From NCBI GenBank assembly GCA_910579435.1, contig CAJTVF010000011.1, positions 1 to 57,929 on the forward strand: 57,929 nucleotides of DNA, read 5' to 3'. The stretch is from an uncultured Oscillibacter sp. (GTDB lineage: Bacteria; Bacillota; Clostridia; Oscillospirales; Oscillospiraceae). Shown here piece by piece: positions 17,020 to 24,829 of this stretch. Numbering within the stretch: position 1 is the stretch's first letter; each line of letters begins with the position of its first letter. The notes beneath the pieces were generated by a model that did no database searches, was not told where the DNA came from, and saw nothing but the letters and a program-made list of their open reading frames with translations. The position numbers were made by a program, and so were the translations under genes.

Positions 17020-17170
17020 GCGCAATCGCAAAGAAGCCGTTGGCTTCTCTGCATTTCAGCGCCGCTGTGCGGCGCTTGCGCCTGACTTCATAGGAAACGC
17101 ACGCGCGCCTTGCGCGCCGGCGGGCAAATGCCCGCCGCTTGAAAAGGAGCGTTTGCCCCTTTTCAGCTGT
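17020..17170. repeat. string of hairpins between rpsB and tsf
   Basis: The 200-bp rpsB-tsf spacer contains successive hairpins: AGAAGCC-GTT-GGCTTCT, AGCGCCGC-TGT-GCGGCGCT, GCGCGC-CTT-GCGCGC, GGCGGGCA-AA-TGCCCGCC and CTTGAAAAGGAGCG...CCCCTTTTCAG. None has a clear U-tract. It may be an mRNA processing or attenuation zone, or another hairpin-type repeat; its sequence does not match R4-R6. Confidence 0.6.
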
Positions 17171-17188
17171 GCTGACTATATCGCCGTA

Positions 17189-17923
17189 TTATTCCGCGGC
17201 GGGAGCCTCGGGAGCGGCCTCCTCGGTCTGCTCGCCCTGGCGGCCCTCCAGCACGGCGTTGGCCATGATGGAGGAGATCAGCTTGATGGCCCGGATGGCG
17301 TCGTCGTTGCCCGGGATCACATAGTCGATCTCGTCGGGGTCGCAGTTGGTGTCGGCGATGGCTACCACGGGGATGCCCAGCTTGTGGGCCTCGGCAATGG
17401 CGTTGCGCTCCTTCCGGGTGTCCACGATGAAGAGGGCGCCGGGGAGCTTCTTCATCTCCTTCACGCCGCCGAGGTACTTCTCGAGCTTGGCGATCTCGCC
17501 CAGGTGCTTCATGACTTCCTTCTTGGGCAGCATGTCGAAGGTGCCGTCCTCCTGCATGGCCTTCAGCTGGTTCAGCCGGTCCACGCGGGTGCGCATGGTC
17601 TTGAAGTTGGTCATCATGCCGCCCAGCCACCGGGCGTTGACGTAGTACTGGCCGCAGCGGCCCGCCTCCTCGCGGATGGCGTCCTGGGCCTGCTTCTTGG
17701 TGCCCACGAACAGCAGGGACTGGCCGCTCTCGCTGAGCTGGCGGACGAAGTTGTACGCCTCCTCCAGCTTGCGGACGGTCTTCTGGAGGTCGACGATATA
17801 AATGCCGTTGCGCTCCGTGTAGATGTAGGGAGCCATCTTGGGGTTCCACCGGCGGGTCTGGTGGCCGAAGTGGACGCCCGCCTCAAGCAGGGCCTTCATG
17901 GATACGACGCTGGAATTTGCCAT
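17189..17923 (-). CDS. rpsB: 30S ribosomal protein S2
   Basis: This 244-residue protein matches S2 throughout: MKALLEAGVHFGHQTRRWNPKM at the N-terminus, IYIVDLQKTVRKL, NARWLGGMMTNFKT, PDLIVDTR-type segment ALFIVDTRKERNAI, and PVVAIADTNCDPD. The C-terminal Glu/Ala-rich tail is usual. AGGAACAAAC-type spacing before ATG is acceptable. It is transcribed from the promoter at 18043-18071 and followed by tsf. Confidence 0.98.
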   Translation of the reverse strand: MANSSVVSMKALLEAGVHFGHQTRRWNPKMAPYIYTERNGIYIVDLQKTVRKLEEAYNFVRQLSESGQSLLFVGTKKQAQDAIREEAGRCGQYYVNARWLGGMMTNFKTMRTRVDRLNQLKAMQEDGTFDMLPKKEVMKHLGEIAKLEKYLGGVKEMKKLPGALFIVDTRKERNAIAEAHKLGIPVVAIADTNCDPDEIDYVIPGNDDAIRAIKLISSIMANAVLEGRQGEQTEEAAPEAPAAE

Positions 17924-18042
17924 GGTGTTTGTTCCTCCAAATCAAATTTAGTTTACCCTCCGGCGGCTTCATCCTCCCCGCCAATCCGGGGAAAGCCCCG
18001 GACACAGACGAAAAGTCGACGCGCCGTGCGGAATGCTGAAAT

Positions 18043-18071
18043 ATCATACCACAGCAGTATTTCCAATGCAA
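18043..18071 (-). promoter_or_regulatory. sigma-A promoter of rpsB-tsf
   Basis: On the minus strand TTGCAT (18066-18071), 17-base spacer, TATGAT (18043-18048). This places transcription start about 110 bp before the rpsB start codon, leaving a leader suited to ribosomal-protein autoregulation. Confidence 0.8.
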
Positions 18072-18201
18072 GGGGATTTTAACAGATTCCTCGGATTTTT
18101 TCCTGAAAAAAGCCCCCAAGCCCTCCCGCAAAGGAGCGCTGTTATGAAATTCAGGAAAGGATTCCCTTCCGAATCTCATGACAGCGCTTCCGTTCCGGTT
18201 T

Positions 18202-19533
18202 TCACTTCCTCCGGGCCGCCGAGGACCCGACCCCCAGCTCCAGGCGGTACTTGGTCACCGTCCGCCGGGCCACCTGGACGCCCCGCTCCGCCAGCAGGCG
18301 GCACAGTTCCTGGTCGCTGTAGGGCCGCCGCCGGTCCTCCTCCCGGATCAGGGCCAGCAGGGCCTGCTTCGCCGCCTGGCGGGACACGCCGCCGCTGACG
18401 GGGAGGCTGAAAAAGTACCGGAGGGGATATGTACCCTGGCGGCATTGGAGGTACTTCCCCCGGACGGCCCGGGAGACCGTGGAGGGGTGGAGGGCCAGCC
18501 CCTCCGCCAGGGTGGAGAGGGTCATGGGGGCCAGGCCCTGGGTCCCGCCGGCAAAAAAGGGCCTCTGGGCCTCCAGCACCGCCTCCGCGCAGCGGCGGAG
18601 GGTGCTCCCCCGGCGCTCCAGGCTCTCCAGCAGCCACTTGGCCTGCCGGAGCTTCTGGCGGAGGTAGTCCTTGGTCTCCTTCTCGTCGGAGCTCTTCAAA
18701 AGCCGGAGGTAGTAGTCGTTCACGGAGACCCGGGGGAGGTAATACTCGTTTAAGATCACCTTCCACTCCCCCTCCAGCTCCGCCACAAACACGTCGGGCC
18801 GGACATAGGCCGTGGGCCCGGCGGGCTGAAAGGCCCGGCCGGGATGGGGCTCCAGGGAGGCGATGACGGCCTCCGCCGCCCGGACGGCCTCCACCGTGGT
18901 CCCCAGCTTCTGGGCGATGGCGGCGTAATGCTTCCGCCCCAGCTCCGGGAGGAAGCGGGCGGCAATGTCCATGGCCACAGGGTCCGCGCCCTCCCGGCGG
19001 CTGAGCTGGAGCAGCAGGCACTCGGACAGGGACCGGGCCCCCACCCCCGGGGGATCCAGGCCCTGGAGTGCGTCCAGGGCCTGGTCCGTGAGGGCCTGGG
19101 GAATCCTCATGGAGGCCAGGCCGTCCAGGTCCTCCTGGGCCAGGTACCCGTCCTCGTCCACCAGCTCCGCCAGATACTGGCACAGGGCCGTCAGGGGCTT
19201 GGAAAGCCGGAGGCGGTGAATCTGGTCCCGGAGGAACGCGGCCAGGCTCTCCAGGCGGCTGTCCTCCCGCCCGGCCTCCATGGCGGCCTCCTCGTGGGCG
19301 AAGGTGGCCCGGTCCCGGACGCCGCCGTCAATCCACCCCGCCTGGCGGCGGAGCTCCTCATAGGCCCGCTCCGGCGGGTCGGACTGGTCCAGCAGGGGGT
19401 TTTCCTCCGCCTGGCGGGAGAGGTATTCCAGCAGCTCCTGGGAGGTCATCTGCAAGACCTCCATGGACTGCATCAGCTGCGGGGTCAGCTTCAGCTCCTG
19501 GCGCAGTTCGGTTTTCAGCTGAACAAGGCTCAT
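18202..19533 (-). CDS. rpoN: RNA polymerase sigma-54 factor RpoN
   Basis: Sigma-54 directs RNA polymerase to -24/-12 promoters and needs AAA+ activators. The 443-residue protein has the Gln/Leu-rich activator-interaction region I (QLKTELRQELKLTPQLMQSMEVL), an acidic region II, the core-binding domain, the HTH (LALHPSTVSRAVRGKYLQ) and the RpoN box ARRTVTKYRLEL near the C-terminus (consensus ARRTVAKYRE). Length is typical of Firmicutes. GGAGGA lies upstream of the ATG. A cognate activator gene lies immediately upstream, separated by a MITE-like element. Confidence 0.96.
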   Translation of the reverse strand: MSLVQLKTELRQELKLTPQLMQSMEVLQMTSQELLEYLSRQAEENPLLDQSDPPERAYEELRRQAGWIDGGVRDRATFAHEEAAMEAGREDSRLESLAAFLRDQIHRLRLSKPLTALCQYLAELVDEDGYLAQEDLDGLASMRIPQALTDQALDALQGLDPPGVGARSLSECLLLQLSRREGADPVAMDIAARFLPELGRKHYAAIAQKLGTTVEAVRAAEAVIASLEPHPGRAFQPAGPTAYVRPDVFVAELEGEWKVILNEYYLPRVSVNDYYLRLLKSSDEKETKDYLRQKLRQAKWLLESLERRGSTLRRCAEAVLEAQRPFFAGGTQGLAPMTLSTLAEGLALHPSTVSRAVRGKYLQCRQGTYPLRYFFSLPVSGGVSRQAAKQALLALIREEDRRRPYSDQELCRLLAERGVQVARRTVTKYRLELGVGSSAARRK

Positions 19534-19618
19534 GGCTCCTCCTGTGGGGGCTGTCCCATCCCCCTTGCGGGGGCCCGGTCAGGCCGTTTCTCCGGGGCCT
19601 CCCCGGAGGTTTTATTTC

Positions 19619-19780
19619 AGAACCTGTATTCATAACCAGGGATGCCGGGTGGACGAGGATTTTTCCCGGCAGACAAGGAGATTTTCCGCAGCCATACTGA
19701 CGTATGGCAAGGGAAATCGACGCAGTATGGCGGGAAAAAGACCGGCCAGACGGCGTTCAAGGGTTGTGAATACAGGTTCT
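19619..19780. mobile_element. family-3 MITE-like element (about 162 bp)
   Basis: The terminal repeats AGAACCTGTATTCATAACC and GGTTGTGAATACAGGTTCT face each other across the same core plan as families 1 and 2 (GCAG, CCATAC-TGAC-GTATGG, CAAG, ACGCAG). It separates rpoN from the sigma-54 activator gene, and its right end supplies the last codons and the stop of that gene. No clear TA duplication is seen here. Confidence 0.88.
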
Positions 19781-21190
19781 CACATACTTTGCCACCTTCC
19801 GGGCTGCGGTGGCCTGGGAGATGCCCAGTTCCTTGGCCACGGCCACGGTGGTGCCCCAGCGGCGGTAGGACTCCCGGATGATCTGCCCCTCATAGGCGTC
19901 CATCCGCTCCGCCAGCGTGCCCTCCCGGGAGGGGGCGGGGGCGGCGGAGTCCGCGGCGTACTCCGCCGGAAGGTGGCTCAGGTCCATGATGGGGTCCTGC
20001 ACCGTGATGGCCAGGCGCTCCACCAGATTTTCCAGCTGGCGGACGTTGCCCGGCCAGTCATACCGCTCCAGGAAGGCCAGCAGCCGGGGGCTGAAGGTGA
20101 GGTTTTTCTCGTACTCCCCGCAGAACCGGGCCAGGAATTGGTGGGCCAGGGGGAGGATGTCCTCCCGCCGCTGGCGCAGGGGCGGGATATGGATGCGGAT
20201 GACGTTGAGCCGGTAGAAGAGGTCGGAGCGGAAAAGGCCCCGCTGGACCGCCTCCTCCAAATTCCGGTTCGTAGCCACCAGAAGGCGGAAGTCCAGCTCG
20301 ATGCGCTTGTTGCCGGAGAGGCGCTCGATGGTCTTCTCCTGGATGAGCTGGAGGAGCTTGGACTGGATGTGGGGGGGCAGCTCTCCGATCTCGTCCAGGA
20401 AAAGGGTGCCGTTGTTCGCCAGCTCGATCTTGCCGATTTTGCCGCCGCTGGCGGCCCCGGTGAAGGCCCCCTTCTCGTAGCCGAAGAGCTCGGATTCAAT
20501 GAGGTTTTCATGAAGCACGGCGCAGTTGACCTCGATGAAGGGCCCGTCGGCCCGGCTGCTCATGGCGTGGATGGCCTTGGCCACGGCGCTTTTTCCCACG
20601 CCGGTCTCCCCGGTGATGAGGATGTTGGCTTTTGTGTTGGCGGTGTTCTGCATCAGGGTCCACAGCCGCTGCATGGAGGCGCTTTTGAAGATGAGGCTGG
20701 TGGAGGTGGCCCGGGTGCGGAGCTCGGCGATCTCCTGGGAGTACTGCTGGAGGGAGTCCTGGAGGTGGCGGTAGTTCCGCTGGATGGCGTTGATCTGCTC
20801 CATGGAAACGGTGTTGAAGCAGACGGCGAATTTCAGCTCCCCGGCGCGGTCGAAGAGGGGGATGCCCACGGTCATGACGTTTTTGTGGGCGTGGTTGATG
20901 GTCTGGGTGGCGGTGACTTTCCGCCGCTGGCGGATGACCTCGGCGGTGACGCAGGGGGAGAAGGTGCCGTCGGCCTCCAGGTCGAAGGCGGAGCGGCCCA
21001 CGATGGAGTTGTGGACGAAGCCGAAGTTTTTTTCATAGCTCTCGCTGACCCGGAGGATGACGCCCTTGGCGTCGGAGAGCATCATGTCGTCGGCGAGGAC
21101 CAGGTTGTTCTCGGGGCTGAGGATGTCGAAGAGGCCCCGGAGGTTGATGTCGTCGTCAAAAAGGGTGGTGAAGTCGGGTGCCTGCGGCAT
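19757..21190 (-). CDS. PAS-type sigma-54-dependent transcriptional activator
   Basis: The 477-residue protein is a bacterial enhancer-binding protein. It has an N-terminal PAS-like sensor (about 25-125), a short coiled coil (INAIQRNYRHLQDSLQQYSQEI), an AAA+ domain (about 160-400) with Walker A GETGVGKS, the sigma-54 contact loop GAFTGA, Walker B LFLDEIGELP and an arginine-finger region, then a Fis-type HTH (GTTVAVAKELGISQATAARKVAKY). The start at 21190 has AAGGAGG 8 bases upstream. The final residues RTCIHNP come from the inserted family-3 element, so the native C-terminus has been replaced just after the HTH. Signal and target genes are unknown; rpoN follows. Confidence 0.9.
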   Translation of the reverse strand: MPQAPDFTTLFDDDINLRGLFDILSPENNLVLADDMMLSDAKGVILRVSESYEKNFGFVHNSIVGRSAFDLEADGTFSPCVTAEVIRQRRKVTATQTINHAHKNVMTVGIPLFDRAGELKFAVCFNTVSMEQINAIQRNYRHLQDSLQQYSQEIAELRTRATSTSLIFKSASMQRLWTLMQNTANTKANILITGETGVGKSAVAKAIHAMSSRADGPFIEVNCAVLHENLIESELFGYEKGAFTGAASGGKIGKIELANNGTLFLDEIGELPPHIQSKLLQLIQEKTIERLSGNKRIELDFRLLVATNRNLEEAVQRGLFRSDLFYRLNVIRIHIPPLRQRREDILPLAHQFLARFCGEYEKNLTFSPRLLAFLERYDWPGNVRQLENLVERLAITVQDPIMDLSHLPAEYAADSAAPAPSREGTLAERMDAYEGQIIRESYRRWGTTVAVAKELGISQATAARKVAKYVRTCIHNP

Positions 21191-21228
21191 GGCGGGGCCT
21201 CCTTGCTTTTCCCCCTGAAAGGGGGGGG

Positions 21229-21425
21229 ATTTTACTCGCCCTGACGGGCGGGGCGGATTGGTGGCCAGCGATGGCTGGTCCATTGCACCCCCCATTTTCT
21301 CTTTTTCTTCCAGAAGAAAAAGAGACTGCGCCCGCAGGCGCGTGTCGGAGGCCAACCGCCGCGAAGCGGCGGCTCTTAGGCCGGAGACAAACGGGCCGTG
21401 CACGGTCCAAAAGAGAAAAAGAAGT
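21229..21425 (+). repeat. hairpin-string repeat R4, copy a (left arm of an inverted pair)
   Basis: About 195 bp composed of hairpins such as CGCCCTGACGGGCG, CCAGCGATGGCTGG, CTCTTTTTCTTCCAGAAG..., GCGCCCGCAGGCGC and CGCCGCGAAGCGGCG. A nearly identical inverted copy is at 22221-22419 and a third begins at 57838. It lies between the XRE gene at 21458 and the sigma-54 activator start, so it occupies the activator's upstream region. Confidence 0.9.
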
Positions 21426-21427
21426 AT

Positions 21428-21451
21428 GGGCCCTTCGGGCCATTTTTTTGC
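21428..21451 (+). terminator. hairpin with T-run next to XRE gene
   Basis: GGGCCC-TTC-GGGCC-type hairpin followed by ATTTTTTTGCC on the plus strand, just beyond repeat R4a. Confidence 0.5.
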
Positions 21452-21457
21452 CTTCGA

Positions 21458-21706
21458 TTAGTCTGCCTTTTCCTCCGCGCCCCGCCATGCGGGGTCGTCG
21501 GTGATGCCCAGCAGATAGTCCGCGGATACGTGAAAATACTTCGCCAACAGAACCACCTTTTCAATGGTAGTCCCCCGGTATCCTCGTTCCATCATGGCGA
21601 TTGAATTTTGCGTCAGCCCCAACGCATTGGCAAGCTGCATCTGGCTGACAGACTGGCGATTGCGCAGCTCGCGGAGCCGCTCGCCGAAAATCTTCTTAGT
21701 TTCCAT
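21458..21706 (-). CDS. XRE-family helix-turn-helix regulator
   Basis: The 82-residue protein is a Cro/C1 HTH: FGERLRELRNRQSVSQMQLANALGL, TQNSIAMMERGYRGTTIEKVVLLAKYFHVSADYLLG, followed by a short charged tail. There is no effector domain. It is divergent from the DUF6809-like gene at 21781; the 74-bp spacer is AT-rich and contains the perfect palindrome AGTATGATACT (21730-21740), a good candidate operator. The pair lies between inverted R4 repeats. Confidence 0.9.
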   Translation of the reverse strand: METKKIFGERLRELRNRQSVSQMQLANALGLTQNSIAMMERGYRGTTIEKVVLLAKYFHVSADYLLGITDDPAWRGAEEKAD

Positions 21707-21780
21707 ATAACCCCTTGATTATCACTTAAAGTATGATACTATAAACAATAGATACGACACTTTATGAAGGAGAATCGGCC
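21707..21780. promoter_or_regulatory. divergent promoter/operator of the XRE module
   Basis: This AT-rich spacer holds the perfect 11-bp palindrome AGTATGATACT at 21730-21740 and a second small one (ACTTAAAGT). On the plus strand TTGATT with TACTAT 16 bases later is a weak promoter for the DUF6809-like gene, and GAAGGAG precedes its ATG. Confidence 0.6.
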
Positions 21781-22029
21781 ATGTTTGACATCTTGACTGC
21801 GCTTCAATATGGTGAACTCACCAATCTACGGGGTAAAGCCCCTATGGAAGCGCCTTATACAATCGCAGAAGAGCGCATTCTGCGCCAGCTGCACGCGCTG
21901 GAGCCAAAGGCGGCTGACGCTTTCCAGCAAGAAATACAGGTCCTGGCCCTAGAACAGCGGGACGCCGCTTTCCATACCGGCGTCCGTTTTGGCGCGCAGC
22001 TCATGGCGCAGCTGTTAGAAGGTTTTTAA
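21781..22029 (+). CDS. DUF6809-like small helical protein
   Basis: The 82-residue product resembles DUF6809: MFDILTALQYGEL at the N-terminus, then the helices EERILRQLHALEPKAADAFQQE and the signature tail FHTGVRFGAQLMAQLLEG. The family has no known function. GAAGGAG lies 8 bases before the ATG. The gene is divergent from an XRE repressor-like gene, and both are enclosed by an inverted pair of R4 repeats, so it looks like a movable two-gene cassette. Confidence 0.75.
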   Translation: MFDILTALQYGELTNLRGKAPMEAPYTIAEERILRQLHALEPKAADAFQQEIQVLALEQRDAAFHTGVRFGAQLMAQLLEGF

Positions 22030-22120
22030 CCCCCTCCCAGCACCGCCGCCCCCTACCACCAGGTTAGCGGCAGCGAGGAGGGGAGGACAGTCCATCCAGC
22101 AAGTACCAAAAGCCCGCCTC

Positions 22121-22182
22121 AGGGAAATGGCCTGACCAGGGGGTCAGGCCCCACAAGGAAAGTGCATGCTCCTACCCAGGAA
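22121..22182 (+). repeat. repeat R5, copy a (short)
   Basis: It starts AGGGAAATGGCCTGACC and contains the CCTGACC-AGGG-GGTCAGG hairpin and the GTGCATGCTCCT segment. It matches the first part of the copies at 30818 and 40068. It lies between convergent genes. Confidence 0.8.
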
Positions 22183-22220
22183 TCCGCATTTCGGGGTGTT
22201 CTACCAATAGAAGGCCAAAT

Positions 22221-22419
22221 TACTTCTTTTTCTCTTTTGGACCGTGCACGGCCCGTTTGTCTCCGGCCTAAGAGCCGCCGCTTCGCGGCGGTTGGCCTCC
22301 GACACGCGCCTGCGGGCGCAGTCTCTTTTTCTTCTGGAAGAAAAAGAGAAAATGGGGGGTGCAAAGGACCAGCCATCTTCATGGCTGAAACTCCCCCGCC
22401 CGCCAGGGCGGGCATCATC
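22221..22419 (-). repeat. hairpin-string repeat R4, copy b (right arm of the inverted pair)
   Basis: This is the reverse complement of R4a (21229-21425), almost identical over its first 150 bp and more divergent at the end next to the pyrophosphatase gene. Together the arms enclose the XRE/DUF6809-like cassette. Confidence 0.9.
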
Positions 22420-24028
22420 CCCACAATGCGGACAGCATGGGAATCACCTGCTTCTTGCGGGACATGATCTTGGGCAGGAACGCATAATTCGCCTCCCCCT
22501 TGATCCCGAACGCCTGGCGGATGGTATCCTCGTCGCCGACGAAAAGCAGCTGCGTCCCCTCCAGCAGCACGTCGGTGATCATCAGCACCACGCTCTGGAG
22601 CCCCCGCTTCTCCCGGGTCTCGGTCATGATGGACAGGAACTCGCCCAGCCGCTTCAAAAGCCGGTCGGAGTCCATGGTGGTGATCTGGCTCACCGCCAGG
22701 TTGTGCCCGGCAATGTGGAACTCCTTGTAGTCCGTCTTCAGCATCGCCTCGGCGGTCTTGTCGTCCCCGCAGGCGGCGGAGAAGATGGCCTGCCCCAGGT
22801 CCTCCAGCTTCACGCTGGCGATGCGGGCCATGCGGTTGGCAATGTCAACGTCCCGCTGGGTGCAGGTGGGGGACTTGAACATCACCGTGTCCGACACGAT
22901 GGCCGCCGCCATGAGGCCCGCCATGTTGGCGGTGGGCATCAGGCCCTTTTCCTGGTACATTTCCGCAATGATGGTGTTGGTGCTGCCCACGGCCTCGTTC
23001 CGGACATGGATGGGGTTTTTCGTCTCGATGTCCGCCAGGCGGTGGTGGTCGATGATCTCCAGAATGTCCGCCTGGTCCAGCCCCGTGACGGACTGGGATT
23101 TCTCGTTGTGGTCCACCAGCACCACCCGCTTCCGCCGGGGACGGAGCAGGTGGAAGCGGGACAGCATGCCCACCACCTTCTCCTCCTCGTCCAGAATGGG
23201 ATAGGCCCGGAAGCGGCTCTCCAGAACGGCGTTCTGCACGTCGTCGATGTAATCGTCCAGGTGGAAGCAGACAAGGTCCGTGCTCTTGCACACCCGGGCG
23301 ATGGGCAGGGCGTGGAAAATCAGCCGCAGGGCCTGATAGGCGTCGATGGGGGTGGAGATGACGCAGGTGTTCCCCGCCCGGTCCAGCAGCTCCGGGGGGA
23401 CCTCCCCCTGGCAGATGACCACGCAGTTCACCTGGAGGTCCAGGGCCCGCTGGACCATGTCCGGCTGGTCGCCGCAGATAACCACGCTGTCCGGGCTGGA
23501 GAAGAGCAGGTTCTCCCGGCTGGCGGGCAGGGCGATGGTCACCTCGCCGGAGACCAGGTCCGGCGTGTCGGCGCTCTCGTGGAGGAGCTTCCCCTCCAGC
23601 ACGGAGATCAGGTTGTACACCGGGATATTCTCCACCCGGGGATTATGGACGGTGGTCATGTCGTAGTTGGCCACGTCCCCGGCGGAGAGGGTGCCGTAGA
23701 GGGTCCCGTCCTCGTTGGCCACGGGGAGAATGGAGATTTTGCCCCCCTGCATGGCCGTCCACCCCCGGCTGACGGTGGCGGCGGCGGAGAGGGTGGGGGG
23801 CGTGTCGTAGTCCAGGTCCCGGACCTGGGTGCGCACGTTGTCGATGAGCTTGGGGGGCTGGAAGCCGAAGCGGTCCAGGACGATCTGGGTCTCGTCGCTG
23901 ATCTGGCCCAGCCGGGCGGCCTGGTACTGCCGGTTGCCCAGGGCGTTCTGGAGGGCGGCGTAGGCCATGGCGGAGACGATGGAGTCCGTGTCCGGGTTCC
24001 GGTGCCCGGTGATATAGATAGTATCCAT
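22415..24028 (-). CDS. manganese-dependent inorganic pyrophosphatase with CBS-DRTGG insert
   Basis: This DHH-family II pyrophosphatase hydrolyses PPi to phosphate. The 537-residue protein starts with MDTIYITGHRNPDTDS (metal-binding H9, D13, D15), carries two CBS motifs and a DRTGG domain inserted at about 70-300, then continues with the DHH motif IIDHHRLADI and the DHHA2 domain. CBS domains in such enzymes bind adenine nucleotides and diadenosine polyphosphates to control activity. The ATG at 24028 has AAAGGAG upstream; the longer frame to 24088 lacks support. It is single, followed by R4b. Confidence 0.93.
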   Translation of the reverse strand: MDTIYITGHRNPDTDSIVSAMAYAALQNALGNRQYQAARLGQISDETQIVLDRFGFQPPKLIDNVRTQVRDLDYDTPPTLSAAATVSRGWTAMQGGKISILPVANEDGTLYGTLSAGDVANYDMTTVHNPRVENIPVYNLISVLEGKLLHESADTPDLVSGEVTIALPASRENLLFSSPDSVVICGDQPDMVQRALDLQVNCVVICQGEVPPELLDRAGNTCVISTPIDAYQALRLIFHALPIARVCKSTDLVCFHLDDYIDDVQNAVLESRFRAYPILDEEEKVVGMLSRFHLLRPRRKRVVLVDHNEKSQSVTGLDQADILEIIDHHRLADIETKNPIHVRNEAVGSTNTIIAEMYQEKGLMPTANMAGLMAAAIVSDTVMFKSPTCTQRDVDIANRMARIASVKLEDLGQAIFSAACGDDKTAEAMLKTDYKEFHIAGHNLAVSQITTMDSDRLLKRLGEFLSIMTETREKRGLQSVVLMITDVLLEGTQLLFVGDEDTIRQAFGIKGEANYAFLPKIMSRKKQVIPMLSALWG

Positions 24029-24199
24029 AGGAAAAAGGCTCCTTTCGCATTCTGTTCCCATTATGCTTCCCCGGAGGGAAAATGTCAATCGGGGAAAGGG
24101 GCCCTTTTTTACCGGCCTTTCCGGGAGCCCCGCCAGAGCGTCTTATAAAGCGCGGGGAGCAGGGACAAACATTTTTTCATTGGCATGCCTCCATTTGTT

Positions 24200-24237
24200 T
24201 TCGGGAGGGCGTTCCGTCAATTTTCAGACAAGGCCTA
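24200..24237 (+). mobile_element. end fragment of a family-2 MITE-like element
   Basis: GTTCCGTCAATTTTCAGACAAGGCC followed by TA is a slightly mutated family-2 right terminus. The rest of the element is not recognisable. Confidence 0.55.
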
Positions 24238-24599
24238 AAGTATGTGCAGTATAGAACCAAAATCTGGATTTTTCAGTTTATCCGCCGCCAAAATACAAAC
24301 GCTTGCCTTGTGTGTTTTTACGATATTTCCGTATTTTTTTGCGAAAAGGCCCCGCGCCTTGCGGCGCGGGGCCTTTTGCGGATCGAACCGGTCCTCTGGG
24401 GGGGACCTCCGGCGGGGCGCGCCCGCCGGGGAGGGAGGAAAGGGACGGCGGGAGAGCCGCCAGGTGTGTGGGACCTCCCTCTCCGGTTGGGCGTCCGCCG
24501 GAAACATAAAAGCGACGCCGAGTCCCGAAAACCCAGCGCCGCCTAAGAGCATGCGAACGCACGGCTTTGCGCCCATTCCGGCGTCCTTGCTATCCACCT
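24238..24599. other. intergenic stretch with a strong bidirectional terminator, no convincing gene
   Basis: Between the pyrophosphatase promoter side and the promoter at 24600 no open frame has a ribosome site and normal codon usage. At 24343-24376 there is AAAAGGCCCCGCGCC-TTGC-GGCGCGGGGCCTTTT, a terminator-like palindrome working both ways. Downstream of it the DNA is G-rich with short hairpins but no feature I can name. Confidence 0.5.
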
Positions 24600-24628
24600 T
24601 TGCAAAAGAGTGGGGGAATGGGTATAAT
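24600..24628 (+). promoter_or_regulatory. sigma-A promoter of a candidate ncRNA
   Basis: TTGCAA (24600-24605), 17-base spacer, TATAAT (24623-24628). No protein gene follows on this strand. Confidence 0.75.
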
Positions 24629-24634
24629 AAGCCC

Positions 24635-24780
24635 GTGGTGCAGTTCTAACTGCTGTGCTGAGTGGGCTGTCACTCGTACAGGGCCGCTGGGCGCGTCCAC
24701 GCCCGGCGGCCTGCCGCATTCATGTTTCCGTTTTCATTCTACCTCCGATTCCCCTAAAATGCAAGGGGTTTTCGGCAAAA
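24635..24780 (+). ncRNA. candidate structured small RNA, unassigned
   Basis: A near-consensus promoter is followed by about 145 bases with strong predicted hairpins (GCAGTT-CT-AACTGC; GGCCGC-TGGGCG...CGCCC-GGCGGCC) and no ORF with a ribosome site. It ends near CCCC-TAAAATGCAA-GGGGTTTT, a weak terminator, before the convergent serA terminator. I could not match it to 6S, SRP, tmRNA or RNase P RNA. Confidence 0.45.
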
Positions 24781-24786
24781 GCCCAA

Positions 24787-24823
24787 AAAAAGCCCCGCCT
24801 GTCCCTCTGGACAGGCGGGGCCG
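24787..24823 (-). terminator. intrinsic terminator after serA
   Basis: On the minus strand GCCCCGCCTGTCC-AGAG-GGACAGGCGGGGC is followed by TTTTTTT, seven bases after the serA stop codon. Confidence 0.9.
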
Positions 24824-24829
24824 CTTCAT

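Noticed and set aside
16987..17188. Riboswitch between rpsB and tsf
   Set aside because: Several hairpins are present but no known aptamer core and no expression platform such as a terminator followed by T-run.
24635..24780. 6S, SRP, tmRNA or RNase P RNA at this position
   Set aside because: None of the expected conserved sequences (for example the SRP GGAAG tip or tmRNA resume codon and CCA end) could be recognised, so it is left as an unassigned candidate.
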